Positions 34,032 to 42,166 of a stretch of DNA of 64,000 nucleotides are shown in pieces. The translations under genes and the position numbers were made by a program. The notes beneath the pieces are model-generated. The model was not told where the DNA came from. It ran no database searches and worked only from the letters and a program-made list of their open reading frames with translations. Where the stretch lies: the NCBI RefSeq assembly GCF_002752355.1, contig NZ_MRAV01000010.1, positions 1 to 64,000 of the forward strand, in the 5' to 3' direction. Source of the stretch: Leucobacter sp. OLIS6 (GTDB lineage: Bacteria > Actinomycetota > Actinomycetes > Actinomycetales > Microbacteriaceae). Positions within the stretch are counted from its first letter, which is position 1; each line of letters begins with the position of its first letter.

Positions 34032-35171
34032 ATGAGCACCCGATCCCCGAAGCCAGACGACTTCCCCTGGATCGGCGACGCCGCGCGTTGGATGTGGCTC
34101 GTCGAGCGGGTTGAGGGGGGCTTCGGCGAGCAGCTCGACCCCGGGACCGGCGAGGCGCTCCCCGCGCTCAGCCACACGGTTCCGTCGGGCTACGACGCGC
34201 TCGTGCGGATCCTGCACCCGTTCGCGCGCTCGCGGCCGGCGACCGGCACCTGGGACGAATACCGTGCAGCGCTCGAGACGACCGACTACGAAGCCTGGCC
34301 GGACTCGGTCTCGGAGGACGTCGTGCGCTGGCGCGACGTCGCCGCGGCGCACGGCCGAGCGTTCGCGCCCGGCTCGCTGTCGCACGAGCTGCTCGGGGTC
34401 CCGTACGGCGAGGACCCGGAGCGCGAGTCGGCCGACGGCTGGGAGTACTCGACCCCGATGGAGGGCTCGCCCGACGAGCAGGAGTTCGTCGCCGTCGCGC
34501 GGATCCTCGCGGAGCGTACCGAGACGCCGGATCGCGGCGTCGTCGCGGTGTGGGAGGGGTACGGCGGACTCGTGAGCGCCCAGGGGGTCGGGTTCTACAC
34601 GTTCGTGCCGGGCGAGGGGCCGGGGACGGCGCCTCCGCGCGGTCCACGCTGGTGGCGGAGGCTCGTGGACCGCGGCCGCATGCGTCGGGCGAGGTTCACG
34701 AGCGAGCGCGAGCACTTCGGCACGGGCCCGGCAATCCGCGATCTGCTGCAGGGCCTGCTGACCTGGGACCGCGGCGACACCACCTTCGCGCCGTTCGCGG
34801 GCGCGCTGCAGCAGCGCCCCGGCAGCGGGATCCTCACCCGCGAGGCGGCGTCGGGGCCTCGGCTCGACCTGCCGGGCCGTGCCTACGTCTGCTTCGAAGC
34901 GGGCGCGCGCGACTTCGCCGATCCGGCGTGGCCGTTGCGCGCGCCGTGGATGGAGGCCGAGCAGGGCTTCGGGACGCGGCTGCCGAACCTGCTGTGGCCC
35001 GAGGGTCGCGAGTGGGTGCTCGTCAGCGAGATCGACTTCGACTCGACCCTCGTCGCCTGCTCGCGCGCGTGCGCGGACGCGCTGCTCACGAGCCTCGACT
35101 TCGAGGCGGTCGAGATCACGCGCGACACTCCGCTGTGGTCGACCGTCGCAGGCGACGCCGACGAGGAGTAG
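34032..35171 (+). CDS. Unknown actinobacterial protein
   Basis: This is a 379-residue soluble protein with no family I can name. It has no signal peptide or membrane segment. It is rich in Trp and acidic residues (FPWIGDAARWMWLVERVEGGF; PDSVSEDVVRWRDVAAAHGR) and carries a short basic Trp/Arg insert (PRWWRRLVDRGRMRRARF) near the middle. The last third (GRAYVCFEAGARDFADP, LLWPEGREWVLVSEIDFDSTL) looks like an alpha/beta domain. The codon use and GC content match its neighbours. It is a single gene with its stop close to that of the convergent lipoate ligase gene. Confidence 0.6.
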   Translation: MSTRSPKPDDFPWIGDAARWMWLVERVEGGFGEQLDPGTGEALPALSHTVPSGYDALVRILHPFARSRPATGTWDEYRAALETTDYEAWPDSVSEDVVRWRDVAAAHGRAFAPGSLSHELLGVPYGEDPERESADGWEYSTPMEGSPDEQEFVAVARILAERTETPDRGVVAVWEGYGGLVSAQGVGFYTFVPGEGPGTAPPRGPRWWRRLVDRGRMRRARFTSEREHFGTGPAIRDLLQGLLTWDRGDTTFAPFAGALQQRPGSGILTREAASGPRLDLPGRAYVCFEAGARDFADPAWPLRAPWMEAEQGFGTRLPNLLWPEGREWVLVSEIDFDSTLVACSRACADALLTSLDFEAVEITRDTPLWSTVAGDADEE

Positions 35172-35183
35172 CGCGCCGCCGGC

Positions 35184-36239
35184 CTACGGCACCCGGCGGA
35201 TCCACTCCTCGGTGAGGAACTTCTCGGTGACGAGCCGCTCGGCGGCGTCGTACTCGCCCTCGGTGACCTCGCCGACGGTGCCGCCGTGGCGCTGCTGGAA
35301 CACCGCGATCATCTTCTCGATGATCTCGGTGCGCGTCAGGCCGGTCTGGCTGCGCAGCGGATCCACGCGCTTCTGCGCGCTCGCCGTGCCCTTGTCGGAG
35401 AGCTTCTCGCGCCCGATCCGCAGCACCTGCGTCATGGCCTCGGCGTCCATGTCGTAGGCCATGGTGACGTGGTGCAGCACGGCGCCCGACCCGAGGCGCT
35501 TCTGCGCGGCGCCCCCGATCTTGCCGTGCGGGCTCGAGATGTCGTTGAGCGGCTTGTAGACGGCGTCGATGCCGAGCGCCTTGAGCGCCTCGAGCACCCA
35601 CTCGTCGAGGAACGCGTACGAGTCGGCGAAGCTCATGCCGCGCACCAGCTCGCCGGGCACGTAGAGGGCGTAGGTGATGCAGGCCTCGGGCTCCATGTAC
35701 ATCGCCCCGCCGCCCGAGATGCGGCGCACGAGCTGGGCGTCGCGTGCGGCGAGCTGCGCCTCGTCGACCTCGTTCTTCACCGACTGGAAGCTGCCGATGA
35801 ACACCGCGGGGCGATCCCACTCCCAGATGCGCATCGCGGGCCCGCGCAGCCCCTCGCCGACGGCGGTGGTGAGCACCTCGTCGAGCGCCGCGTTCATTAC
35901 GGGTGAGATGGGCGGCTCGTGCAGGATCTGCCAGTCGTAGTCCCGCCAGTGCGCGGCCCCGGTCATCGCGCGGCGCACTGCGACGCCGACCGACTCGGGC
36001 GTGAACCCGAGCAGGTGCACCTCGCTCGGCAGCGCGGCGCCGATGGCGCTCGCGAAGTCGTCGATCGTGCTGTTGGGGTTCAGCCCGTCGACCGCGCGGT
36101 TGATGCAGTCGAGCGCTTCGTCGGGTTCGAGGAAGAAGTCGCCGGACAGCCGGAAGTCGGCGATCTTCCCGTCGCTCACCTCGAAGTCGACCACGACGAG
36201 CTTGCCGCCGGGAACCTTGTACTCACCGTGCATGGACAT
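35184..36239 (-). CDS. lplA: Lipoate-protein ligase A family protein with N-terminal accessory domain
   Basis: This 351-residue ligase attaches lipoate or octanoate to the E2 and H proteins of dehydrogenase complexes. The catalytic domain (about 95-330) holds RRISGGGAMYM, the counterpart of RRxSGGGAVYH, and KIGGAAQKR with the adenylate-binding Lys. The first 90 residues (YKVPGGKLVVVDFEV, then FRLSGDFFLEPDEAL) match the accessory domain that is C-terminal in E. coli LplA, so domain order is permuted. Both domains appear intact. It is convergent with the unknown gene; the hydrolase gene lies upstream in the same direction but with a gap. Confidence 0.85.
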   Translation of the reverse strand: MSMHGEYKVPGGKLVVVDFEVSDGKIADFRLSGDFFLEPDEALDCINRAVDGLNPNSTIDDFASAIGAALPSEVHLLGFTPESVGVAVRRAMTGAAHWRDYDWQILHEPPISPVMNAALDEVLTTAVGEGLRGPAMRIWEWDRPAVFIGSFQSVKNEVDEAQLAARDAQLVRRISGGGAMYMEPEACITYALYVPGELVRGMSFADSYAFLDEWVLEALKALGIDAVYKPLNDISSPHGKIGGAAQKRLGSGAVLHHVTMAYDMDAEAMTQVLRIGREKLSDKGTASAQKRVDPLRSQTGLTRTEIIEKMIAVFQQRHGGTVGEVTEGEYDAAERLVTEKFLTEEWIRRVP

Positions 36240-36299
36240 GTCGCCAGGATACGCCCGACGGCCTCTCGTCGGGTATCGATCGGGGTGTTGCCGGGCGGG

Positions 36300-37175
36300 C
36301 TATTCGTCGCGCGGGAAGCGTTCGAGCAGCCAGGTCAGGATGTCGACCGTGATCTGCTCCTGGTTCGTCTCGTTGAGGATCTCGTGCCGGGCCTCGGGAT
36401 AGATGCGCAGCGTGACATCGCGCAGCCCGCGCCTGCGGTAGGCCTCGGCGAGCTTGCGGATCGAGTCCTTGCGCGAGAGCGGATCCTCGCTGCCCGAGGC
36501 GATGAGGAGCGGCAGTGCGGGATCGAGGCCCTTGGCCGGGGTTCCTGCGAGCCGCAGCGCATCGGCGACGCCCCACAGCTTCATGATGTCGGCGGCGAAG
36601 CAGAGCGGGTCCGCGGCGAAGGCGTGCCCGACCTTGAGATCGCGGCTCAACCAGGCGAAACCGCCCGTGGGGTCGTCGTCGCGCCAGGCCCGGTTGAGAT
36701 CGCCGGACTCCATGTCGCCGACGGTGCGGTACGCGCTCCCGCTCAGCACGAGGGCGTCCCAGGCGTGCGGTTCGCGGTTCAGGATCCGCTGCGCCATGAG
36801 CGAGCCCCAGGAGTGCGCGAACATGATGACCGGCAGCTCGGGATCGCGTTCGCGCACGATTCCGGTGAGCTGCAGGACGGCGGCCTCGGCGGCGCGGAGT
36901 CCGCCGGGCCCGAGCTTGCCGAGCTGCGCGTGATCGCCGTCCCACTGGGTGAGGCCGGTACGGCCGTGCCCGCGGTGGTCGTCGGCCACCACGGAGAATC
37001 CGGCGGCGACGAGCGCCTCGGCGAAGCGGGCGTAGCGCAGCGCGTGCTCGCCGACGCCGTGGGCGATCTGGACCACCGCGTGCGGGTGCTTGGCCCGCCA
37101 CTCGTACGCGAAGATCTCGATCCCGTGCGCATCGGTGTAGCTGAACTCGGTGGGCGCGGACGCATCGCTCGTCAT
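36300..37175 (-). CDS. Alpha/beta hydrolase, monoacylglycerol-lipase-like
   Basis: This 291-residue serine hydrolase of the Hydrolase_4 group has QIAHGVGEHALRY (oxyanion strand), the nucleophile elbow FAHSWGS (Ala replaces the first Gly of GxSxG), Asp in SGSEDPLS and His in EARHEILNE. All three catalytic residues are therefore present. No signal peptide is seen. Likely substrates are monoacylglycerols or lysophospholipids, judged only by family. Its gene is separated from the next upstream gene by a long hairpin. Confidence 0.85.
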   Translation of the reverse strand: MTSDASAPTEFSYTDAHGIEIFAYEWRAKHPHAVVQIAHGVGEHALRYARFAEALVAAGFSVVADDHRGHGRTGLTQWDGDHAQLGKLGPGGLRAAEAAVLQLTGIVRERDPELPVIMFAHSWGSLMAQRILNREPHAWDALVLSGSAYRTVGDMESGDLNRAWRDDDPTGGFAWLSRDLKVGHAFAADPLCFAADIMKLWGVADALRLAGTPAKGLDPALPLLIASGSEDPLSRKDSIRKLAEAYRRRGLRDVTLRIYPEARHEILNETNQEQITVDILTWLLERFPRDE

Positions 37176-37228
37176 GCGCCCATTCTGCTGCGTGCACCTG
37201 GGGCGCGCCAGTGCGCCGCCCGGACGGA

Positions 37229-37288
37229 ATCGAGCGGGCCCGGATCATCCATTCTCCCGAGGAGAAGGATGATCCGCGCCCGCTCGAT
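37229..37288 (-). terminator. Hairpin between amidohydrolase and alpha/beta hydrolase genes
   Basis: A 22-bp arm at 37229-37250 (begins ATCGAGCGGGC) pairs with 37267-37288 with one mismatch, around a 16-base loop, 23 bp beyond the amidohydrolase stop on the minus strand. There is no T run, so termination would rely on the stem. Confidence 0.6.
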
Positions 37289-37310
37289 GGCGCTCTCGAC
37301 GCCGCGTGCC

Positions 37311-38954
37311 TCAGCGGGCGTCGTGCGCGGGTGCCCCGTCGACCAGGGTGAGCACGGCCGCGGTGTCGAGCAGCGCCTCGGGCGCATCGCTCAGCGGGTT
37401 CGCGTCCCACACCACGAGGTTGGCGCGTGCGCCGCTCGCGATCCGCCCCACCTCGTCCTCGCGCAGGGTCGCGGCCGCGGCGCCGAGGGTGAGCGCCTCG
37501 AGCGCGTCGGCGGGCGTGAAGACGCGCTGCGGCTGGTACGGCTCGCGCGAGCGGTCGAGCACCGACTTCGCGGTGAGCGCGATGAACAGGTTGTTCGGCG
37601 CGTAGTGCGGCGCGGTGGGCGCGTCGGTGCCGAGCGCGAGGCGCACGCCTGCCTCGCGGAACTTGTGCCACGGGAACCCGGTGTGCGCGCGCTCGTCGCC
37701 GAGCACCGCCTGCCAGTTGTCGAGGATCGCGGGGTCGCAGTGCACGGGCTGCATGGACGCGGTGACGTCGAGCGCGGCCATGCGGGCGATCGTGTCGTCG
37801 GCGACGGACTCGAGGTGCTCCACGCGGGGGCGGCGGTCGGTGCGGGGGCCGTTCACACGGATGCACTCCTGGACGGCGTCGAGCGCGATCGCGCTCGCCT
37901 CGTCGCCGATCGCGTGCAGGGCGAGCTGCAGTCCCGCGGCGTCCGCCGCGACGGCGACGGGCAGCGCCGACTCGCGGTCCCAGATGGGGCCGGGCAGGGC
38001 GCCGTTCGCGTACGGCGCGCGCATGGCCGCCGTGCAGGCGTCGATCACGCCGTCCATGATGAACTTCACGCCGACGATCCGGAGCCAGGCGTCGCCGTGC
38101 GCGGCGGCGAGCTCGTCGCGGGCTCGGACGATCTCGTCGATCTGGGCGATGTCGGCCTCGGGGTCGCCCGTCGCGGTGAGCAGCCAGTGCGCGTTCACGG
38201 GGAAGGGGAGCCGGCCGTCGCGATCCAGCATGCGGCGGTAGGTCGCGAGGTCCGCGGGCCCGAACGACATCTCGGTCGCCCCGGTCACGCCGGTCTCGAG
38301 GTAGGCGGCGAACGCCTTCGCGAGGAACCGGTCGCGGTCCTCGTCGGTGGCGGCGTCCGCGAGGAAGTCCCACGCGTACTTCATGGCGGCGGTCTCGAGC
38401 AGGAATCCGGTCGCGTCGCCGTTCGCGTCGCGCACGATCTCGCCGCCGACGGGATCCGGCGTGTCGCGGTCGATGCCCATCGCCGTGAGCGCCGCCGAGT
38501 TCGCCCACACCGAGTGCAGGTCGTTGGCGTCGAGCAGCACGGGTACGTCGGCGACGGCGGCGTCGAGCGCGGCCGCGGTGGGGCGCTCGCCCTCGGGGAA
38601 GATGTCGAACAGCCAGCTCGTGCCGAGCGCCATCGGCGCGTCGGGCGCCGCGGCGCGGGCCGCCGCGAGCCGCCGCTGCACCTCCTCGATGCTCCCGGCA
38701 TCGCGCAGCTGCACCTTGTCGAGGGACTCGCCGAGCATGAGCATGTGGGAGTGCCCCTCGATCAGCCCGGGCGAGACGAACGCGCCGCCGAGATCGACCT
38801 CTTCCGCGTCGGAGCCGGCGGCGAGCCGCACCGCGTCGAGATCGCCGACGGCGATCACCCGGCCCTCGCGCACGGCCACCGACTCGCGGGGTGCGAGGTC
38901 GGCGTCGCCGGTGAAGACGGATGCGTTGCGGTAGATCGTTGCGGCAGAGGTCAT
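37311..38954 (-). CDS. YtcJ-like amidohydrolase
   Basis: This 547-residue metal-dependent hydrolase is of the amidohydrolase superfamily, YtcJ branch. PGLIEGHSHM supplies the first two metal His ligands (HxH), VKFIMDGVID the conserved Lys/Asp strand, LHAIGDEA and RVEHLESV further His, and LGTDAPTAPH the catalytic Asp. The substrate is unknown; relatives hydrolyse N-acyl amides, carbamates or cyclic amides. It lies 56 bp downstream of the MFS gene on the same strand. The MFS gene is divergent from a TetR gene, forming an uptake-and-hydrolysis module. Confidence 0.88.
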   Translation of the reverse strand: MTSAATIYRNASVFTGDADLAPRESVAVREGRVIAVGDLDAVRLAAGSDAEEVDLGGAFVSPGLIEGHSHMLMLGESLDKVQLRDAGSIEEVQRRLAAARAAAPDAPMALGTSWLFDIFPEGERPTAAALDAAVADVPVLLDANDLHSVWANSAALTAMGIDRDTPDPVGGEIVRDANGDATGFLLETAAMKYAWDFLADAATDEDRDRFLAKAFAAYLETGVTGATEMSFGPADLATYRRMLDRDGRLPFPVNAHWLLTATGDPEADIAQIDEIVRARDELAAAHGDAWLRIVGVKFIMDGVIDACTAAMRAPYANGALPGPIWDRESALPVAVAADAAGLQLALHAIGDEASAIALDAVQECIRVNGPRTDRRPRVEHLESVADDTIARMAALDVTASMQPVHCDPAILDNWQAVLGDERAHTGFPWHKFREAGVRLALGTDAPTAPHYAPNNLFIALTAKSVLDRSREPYQPQRVFTPADALEALTLGAAAATLREDEVGRIASGARANLVVWDANPLSDAPEALLDTAAVLTLVDGAPAHDAR

Positions 38955-39010
38955 TGCTGGCTCGCTTTCTGGTGCGTTCGGAACGGGGAAGTGGGTGCGG
39001 GCTGCGCGGT

Positions 39011-40231
39011 TCAGACCGTCGCGGATTCGGGGGCCCGGGCTGCGCTGGATCGGGCCAGCGCGCGCTCGGCGCCGACCGAGACCCGCGCGACCATCGCGGT
39101 GGGCACGATGGCGATGAGGCTCACCGCTCCCATGATGAGGGCGAAGGCGGGGGTGCCGATGGTTTCGATCAGCGCGCCGCCGATGAGCGGGGCGAAGCTG
39201 GAACCCACGAGATAGGCGCCGATGATCGGGCCCGACCAGCGGCCGCGGGCGTCGAGGCCCGCGGCGGTGGCGATGAAGAGCGAGAACGCGAACGCGTAGA
39301 TCGAGTTGATGGCGATGATGAGGCCGGATAGCAGCGCGGGATCCTCGGCGAAGCCGATCCAGATCTTGAGCGCGCCGCCGATCGCGAGGGCGATCATGAG
39401 GGGGATCGCACGGCCCATCCGGTTCCCGAACACCGTGACGACGAGCATGCCGACGATGCCGCCGGCCGCGGCGAGGCTGAGCGTGAAGCCCATGGCCCGC
39501 TCGCCGACGCCGACGGCGCCGCCGAGCACCGGTGCCATGGTCCAGATCGCGTCCTCGCTGGTGCCCCAGACGGCGAAGATCACGAGGATCGCGATGCCGG
39601 CGATGGTGATGCGCCGGGGCTCGGCGATCTTGAGCGAGGCGGTGACGTCGACCGGCTCGGCGTGCTCAGGGGCATCGGGCAGCCAGGAGGTCAGCGCGAG
39701 CGCGACGACGGAGATGAGGGCGAGCGCGCCGAAGACGCTGATCTGCGCGATCCCGATGACGGGGATCACGGCGAGGATGATGGTGACGAGCACTCGGTTG
39801 ACGAGGCCGCTCGCCGCGGAGACCCGGTTGGGGTTGCGCAGTGCGGCGATGGCCGCACCCGAGGTCGAGATGGCCGCGCCCACGCCGGCGCCGCCGACGA
39901 TCAGGCCCGTGACCGCGGCGGCGGGCTCGGGCACCAGCGCCGCGACGGCGAACGCGATGGCGGCGAGGGCGAGCCCCGCGACGGCCAGCCGGCGGCGGTG
40001 CGGGCCGGCGGCGAGGCGGGAGGTCGCGAGGCCGACGACGGCCGAGGCGAAGAGCGCCCAGGTGAGGATGTTGCCGCTCGTGATGACGTCGAAGCCGAGC
40101 CCCTGGAGCGCGGAGATGACGAAGGGGGCGAGGTTCGCCATCATCAGGCTCGCGAGCGCGATGAGGAAGGTCGCGCTCCCGTTCCTGAGGGTGAGGGGGA
40201 GACGCGGTTCGGCGGTGGCGGAGGAGCTCAC
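39011..40231 (-). CDS. MFS transporter
   Basis: This 406-residue major facilitator protein has 12 predicted spans in two bundles and a basic loop after helix 2 (TSRLAAGPHRRRLAV), where the MFS A-motif normally sits. The central cytoplasmic loop (PDAPEHAEPVDVTASLKIAEPRR) separates the halves. As it is cotranscribed with the amidohydrolase, it probably imports the amidohydrolase substrate or exports its product. Its promoter region contains the perfect TetR palindrome at 40273. Confidence 0.85.
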   Translation of the reverse strand: MSSSATAEPRLPLTLRNGSATFLIALASLMMANLAPFVISALQGLGFDVITSGNILTWALFASAVVGLATSRLAAGPHRRRLAVAGLALAAIAFAVAALVPEPAAAVTGLIVGGAGVGAAISTSGAAIAALRNPNRVSAASGLVNRVLVTIILAVIPVIGIAQISVFGALALISVVALALTSWLPDAPEHAEPVDVTASLKIAEPRRITIAGIAILVIFAVWGTSEDAIWTMAPVLGGAVGVGERAMGFTLSLAAAGGIVGMLVVTVFGNRMGRAIPLMIALAIGGALKIWIGFAEDPALLSGLIIAINSIYAFAFSLFIATAAGLDARGRWSGPIIGAYLVGSSFAPLIGGALIETIGTPAFALIMGAVSLIAIVPTAMVARVSVGAERALARSSAARAPESATV

Positions 40232-40272
40232 GGTGACTCTCTTCTTCGGCGGCTCTGCCGAGTCGTGGAGAA

Positions 40273-40295
40273 CTAACCGAAACCGTTTCGGTTAG
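40273..40295. promoter_or_regulatory. TetR operator between divergent MFS and TetR genes
   Basis: CTAACCGAAAC C GTTTCGGTTAG is a perfect inverted repeat with 11-bp arms around one base, 42 bp from the MFS start and 60 bp from the TetR start. It is suited to control both divergent promoters. Confidence 0.85.
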
Positions 40296-40354
40296 CGAAG
40301 ACATGCTCCCCCGTGTGAAAGGATCTGTCAAGCAGGAACCGGAGGAGGAACGAC

Positions 40355-40975
40355 GTGGCGAGACCCCGCACCGCGATCCTCAGTCGCGAGATCATCGGCC
40401 GGGCCGCGATCGAGTACGTCGAATCGGGCAATGAGCTGCAGCTCGTCCCGCTCGCGCGCCGCCTCGGGGTCAGCGTCTCGTCCCTGTACCACCACGTCTC
40501 GGGGCGGGACGGCGTCATCCACGCGATGCGTCAGGTCCTCGTCTCCGAATACGTACCGGCGGGACCCGCGGCCGGCGACTGGGTGCAGCGGATCCGCGGC
40601 GAGGTCGAGCGCACCTGGCGCATGTACGCCGCGCATCCGCGCGTCCTGCAGCACATGATGACCGTCGTCGTCGACGAACCCGATGTGCTGCGCGTCTACA
40701 GCACTCTCGCCGATGCCCTCGCAGAGGCCGGCCTGCCCGACGGCGAGATCCTCACGACCATCGAGGTGATCGATGCGTTCTCGTTCGGTGCGGCGCTCGA
40801 TGCGCTCTCGCCCGACAACGTCCTCGGCGTCGAGGGCGCCACGGGCAAGCTCGCCGAACTGATCCCCGGCCACCCGTCCGGGGCCGTGCGCAACCGGCTC
40901 GTCTTCGACCGCGGCCTCGACCTGCTGATCGCGGGCGTCGAGGCGCGGGTCGCGGCGTATCGCGACGCATCCTGA
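40355..40975 (+). CDS. TetR-family regulator of the amidohydrolase/MFS operon
   Basis: This 206-residue regulator has the HTH LARRLGVSVSSLYHHVSGRDGVIHAM after a basic N-terminus (VARPRTAILS), and a TetR_C-type ligand domain. The start is GTG after GGAGGAG. It resembles the TetR at 53052, which sits in an analogous module (PRTAxLS and LARRLGV are shared). It probably represses the divergent MFS-amidohydrolase operon through the 23-bp palindrome. Confidence 0.88.
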   Translation: MARPRTAILSREIIGRAAIEYVESGNELQLVPLARRLGVSVSSLYHHVSGRDGVIHAMRQVLVSEYVPAGPAAGDWVQRIRGEVERTWRMYAAHPRVLQHMMTVVVDEPDVLRVYSTLADALAEAGLPDGEILTTIEVIDAFSFGAALDALSPDNVLGVEGATGKLAELIPGHPSGAVRNRLVFDRGLDLLIAGVEARVAAYRDAS

Positions 40976-41002
40976 GGCCGCTCTCGGCATAGGGTGGGAA
41001 GC

Positions 41003-41935
41003 ATGCGTGATCTGGTCGTCTCCCTGCCCGACGAAGGCCTGCTCGAGGAGCTCGGCGAGCTCCCCGGCGTCGAATGGGTCGCCTGGGAACTCGACGGGCC
41101 CGCGCCCAGGGAGCACCTCGACATCGTCGTTCCTCCCTACTGGGGCGGAGCGGAACTGCTCGAGCGGCTCCAAGGCACGAGCGTCGGGCTCGTGCAGTGG
41201 CAGTCGATCGGCTTCAACGGCGTCGACGCGCACCTCCCCGCGGGGATTCCGCTCGCGAACGCCGCGACCGTGCACGAGGCGTCCACCGCCGAGCTCGCCC
41301 TCGCACTCCTGCTCGCGGCGCAGCGCGGAATCCCGGAGTTCGTGCGCGACGGCGACGCGCGCAGGTGGGACCTGCGCACCTTCCCGAGCGTCGCCGACCG
41401 CCGCGTGCTGATCGTCGGCTACGGCGGCGTCGGCAAGGCCATCGACGCCCGGCTCGCCGGTTTCGAGACGCACGTCACCCGCCTCGCCCGCACGGCCAGG
41501 CAGGACCGGGACCTCTCGGGAAAACCGGTCGAGGTGCGCGGCTTCGAGAGCCTCGCCGAGAGCCTCGCCGAGGCCGAGATCGTGATCCTCGCGGTGCCGC
41601 TGACGCCCGAGACGACCGGGCTCATCGACGCGGCGGCGCTCGCCACCATGCCCGACGGCGCACTGCTCGTGAACGTCGCCCGCGGGCGGGTCGTCGACAC
41701 GGCGGCGCTGGTGCGGGAGCTCGAATCCGGGCGGCTGCGCGCAGCGCTCGACGTGACGGATCCCGAGCCGCTCCCCGCGGACCATCCGCTGTGGTCCTGC
41801 GCGAACGCGCTCATCACCCCGCACGCCGGTGGCGACTCGACGGCGATGCTCCCGCGGGTGGTGGATCTGATCCGTCGGCAGATCGCTCGGATGCAGGCCG
41901 GGGAGCAGCCCGAGAACCTGGTTCTGGGCGGCTGA
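41003..41935 (+). CDS. D-2-hydroxyacid dehydrogenase
   Basis: This 310-residue NAD(P)-dependent 2-hydroxyacid dehydrogenase has a Rossmann motif VGYGGVGKAI and the complete catalytic set: Arg in NVARGRVVD, Glu in DPEPLP and His in ITPHAGG. After the second strand, TRLARTA (Arg rather than Asp) suggests NADPH use and a glyoxylate/hydroxypyruvate reductase-like role, converting a 2-keto acid to a D-2-hydroxy acid. I start it at the ATG at 41003, with GTGGGAAG as ribosome site. It is a single gene 27 bp after the TetR stop. Confidence 0.88.
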   Translation: MRDLVVSLPDEGLLEELGELPGVEWVAWELDGPAPREHLDIVVPPYWGGAELLERLQGTSVGLVQWQSIGFNGVDAHLPAGIPLANAATVHEASTAELALALLLAAQRGIPEFVRDGDARRWDLRTFPSVADRRVLIVGYGGVGKAIDARLAGFETHVTRLARTARQDRDLSGKPVEVRGFESLAESLAEAEIVILAVPLTPETTGLIDAAALATMPDGALLVNVARGRVVDTAALVRELESGRLRAALDVTDPEPLPADHPLWSCANALITPHAGGDSTAMLPRVVDLIRRQIARMQAGEQPENLVLGG

Positions 41936-42031
41936 GGGCCGGCCGGAACCGGACCCGCATACTGCGCATTCAGCTGGTTCATAGCCCGGCTTCGAAAAAA
42001 AAGATCACAGAACCATAACGGCCGGGGATCC

Positions 42032-42108
42032 CAGTGCTGGAGCGGATCTGGCGCGAGCGCGTCCCGCATCTTGTGGTTGTCCGACTGGCGGGATCGCACA
42101 TCTTGTGC
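42032..42108 (+). promoter_or_regulatory. Candidate regulatory elements upstream of the NlpC/P60 gene
   Basis: CAGTGCTGGAGCGGA at 42032-42046 matches the motif upstream of the CWB2 and beta-helix genes (9312, 13208). A separate palindrome GCACA TCT TGTGC lies at 42096-42108, and its right half CATCTTGTG is repeated directly at about 42067. They lie in the 231-bp gap before the gene. Function is inferred. Confidence 0.35.
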
Positions 42109-42166
42109 CTAGCATGATCCGCGGCCCGCGAGGGCCGGTCCCTGTCGTCAAGGTTATGAGGGTTGT

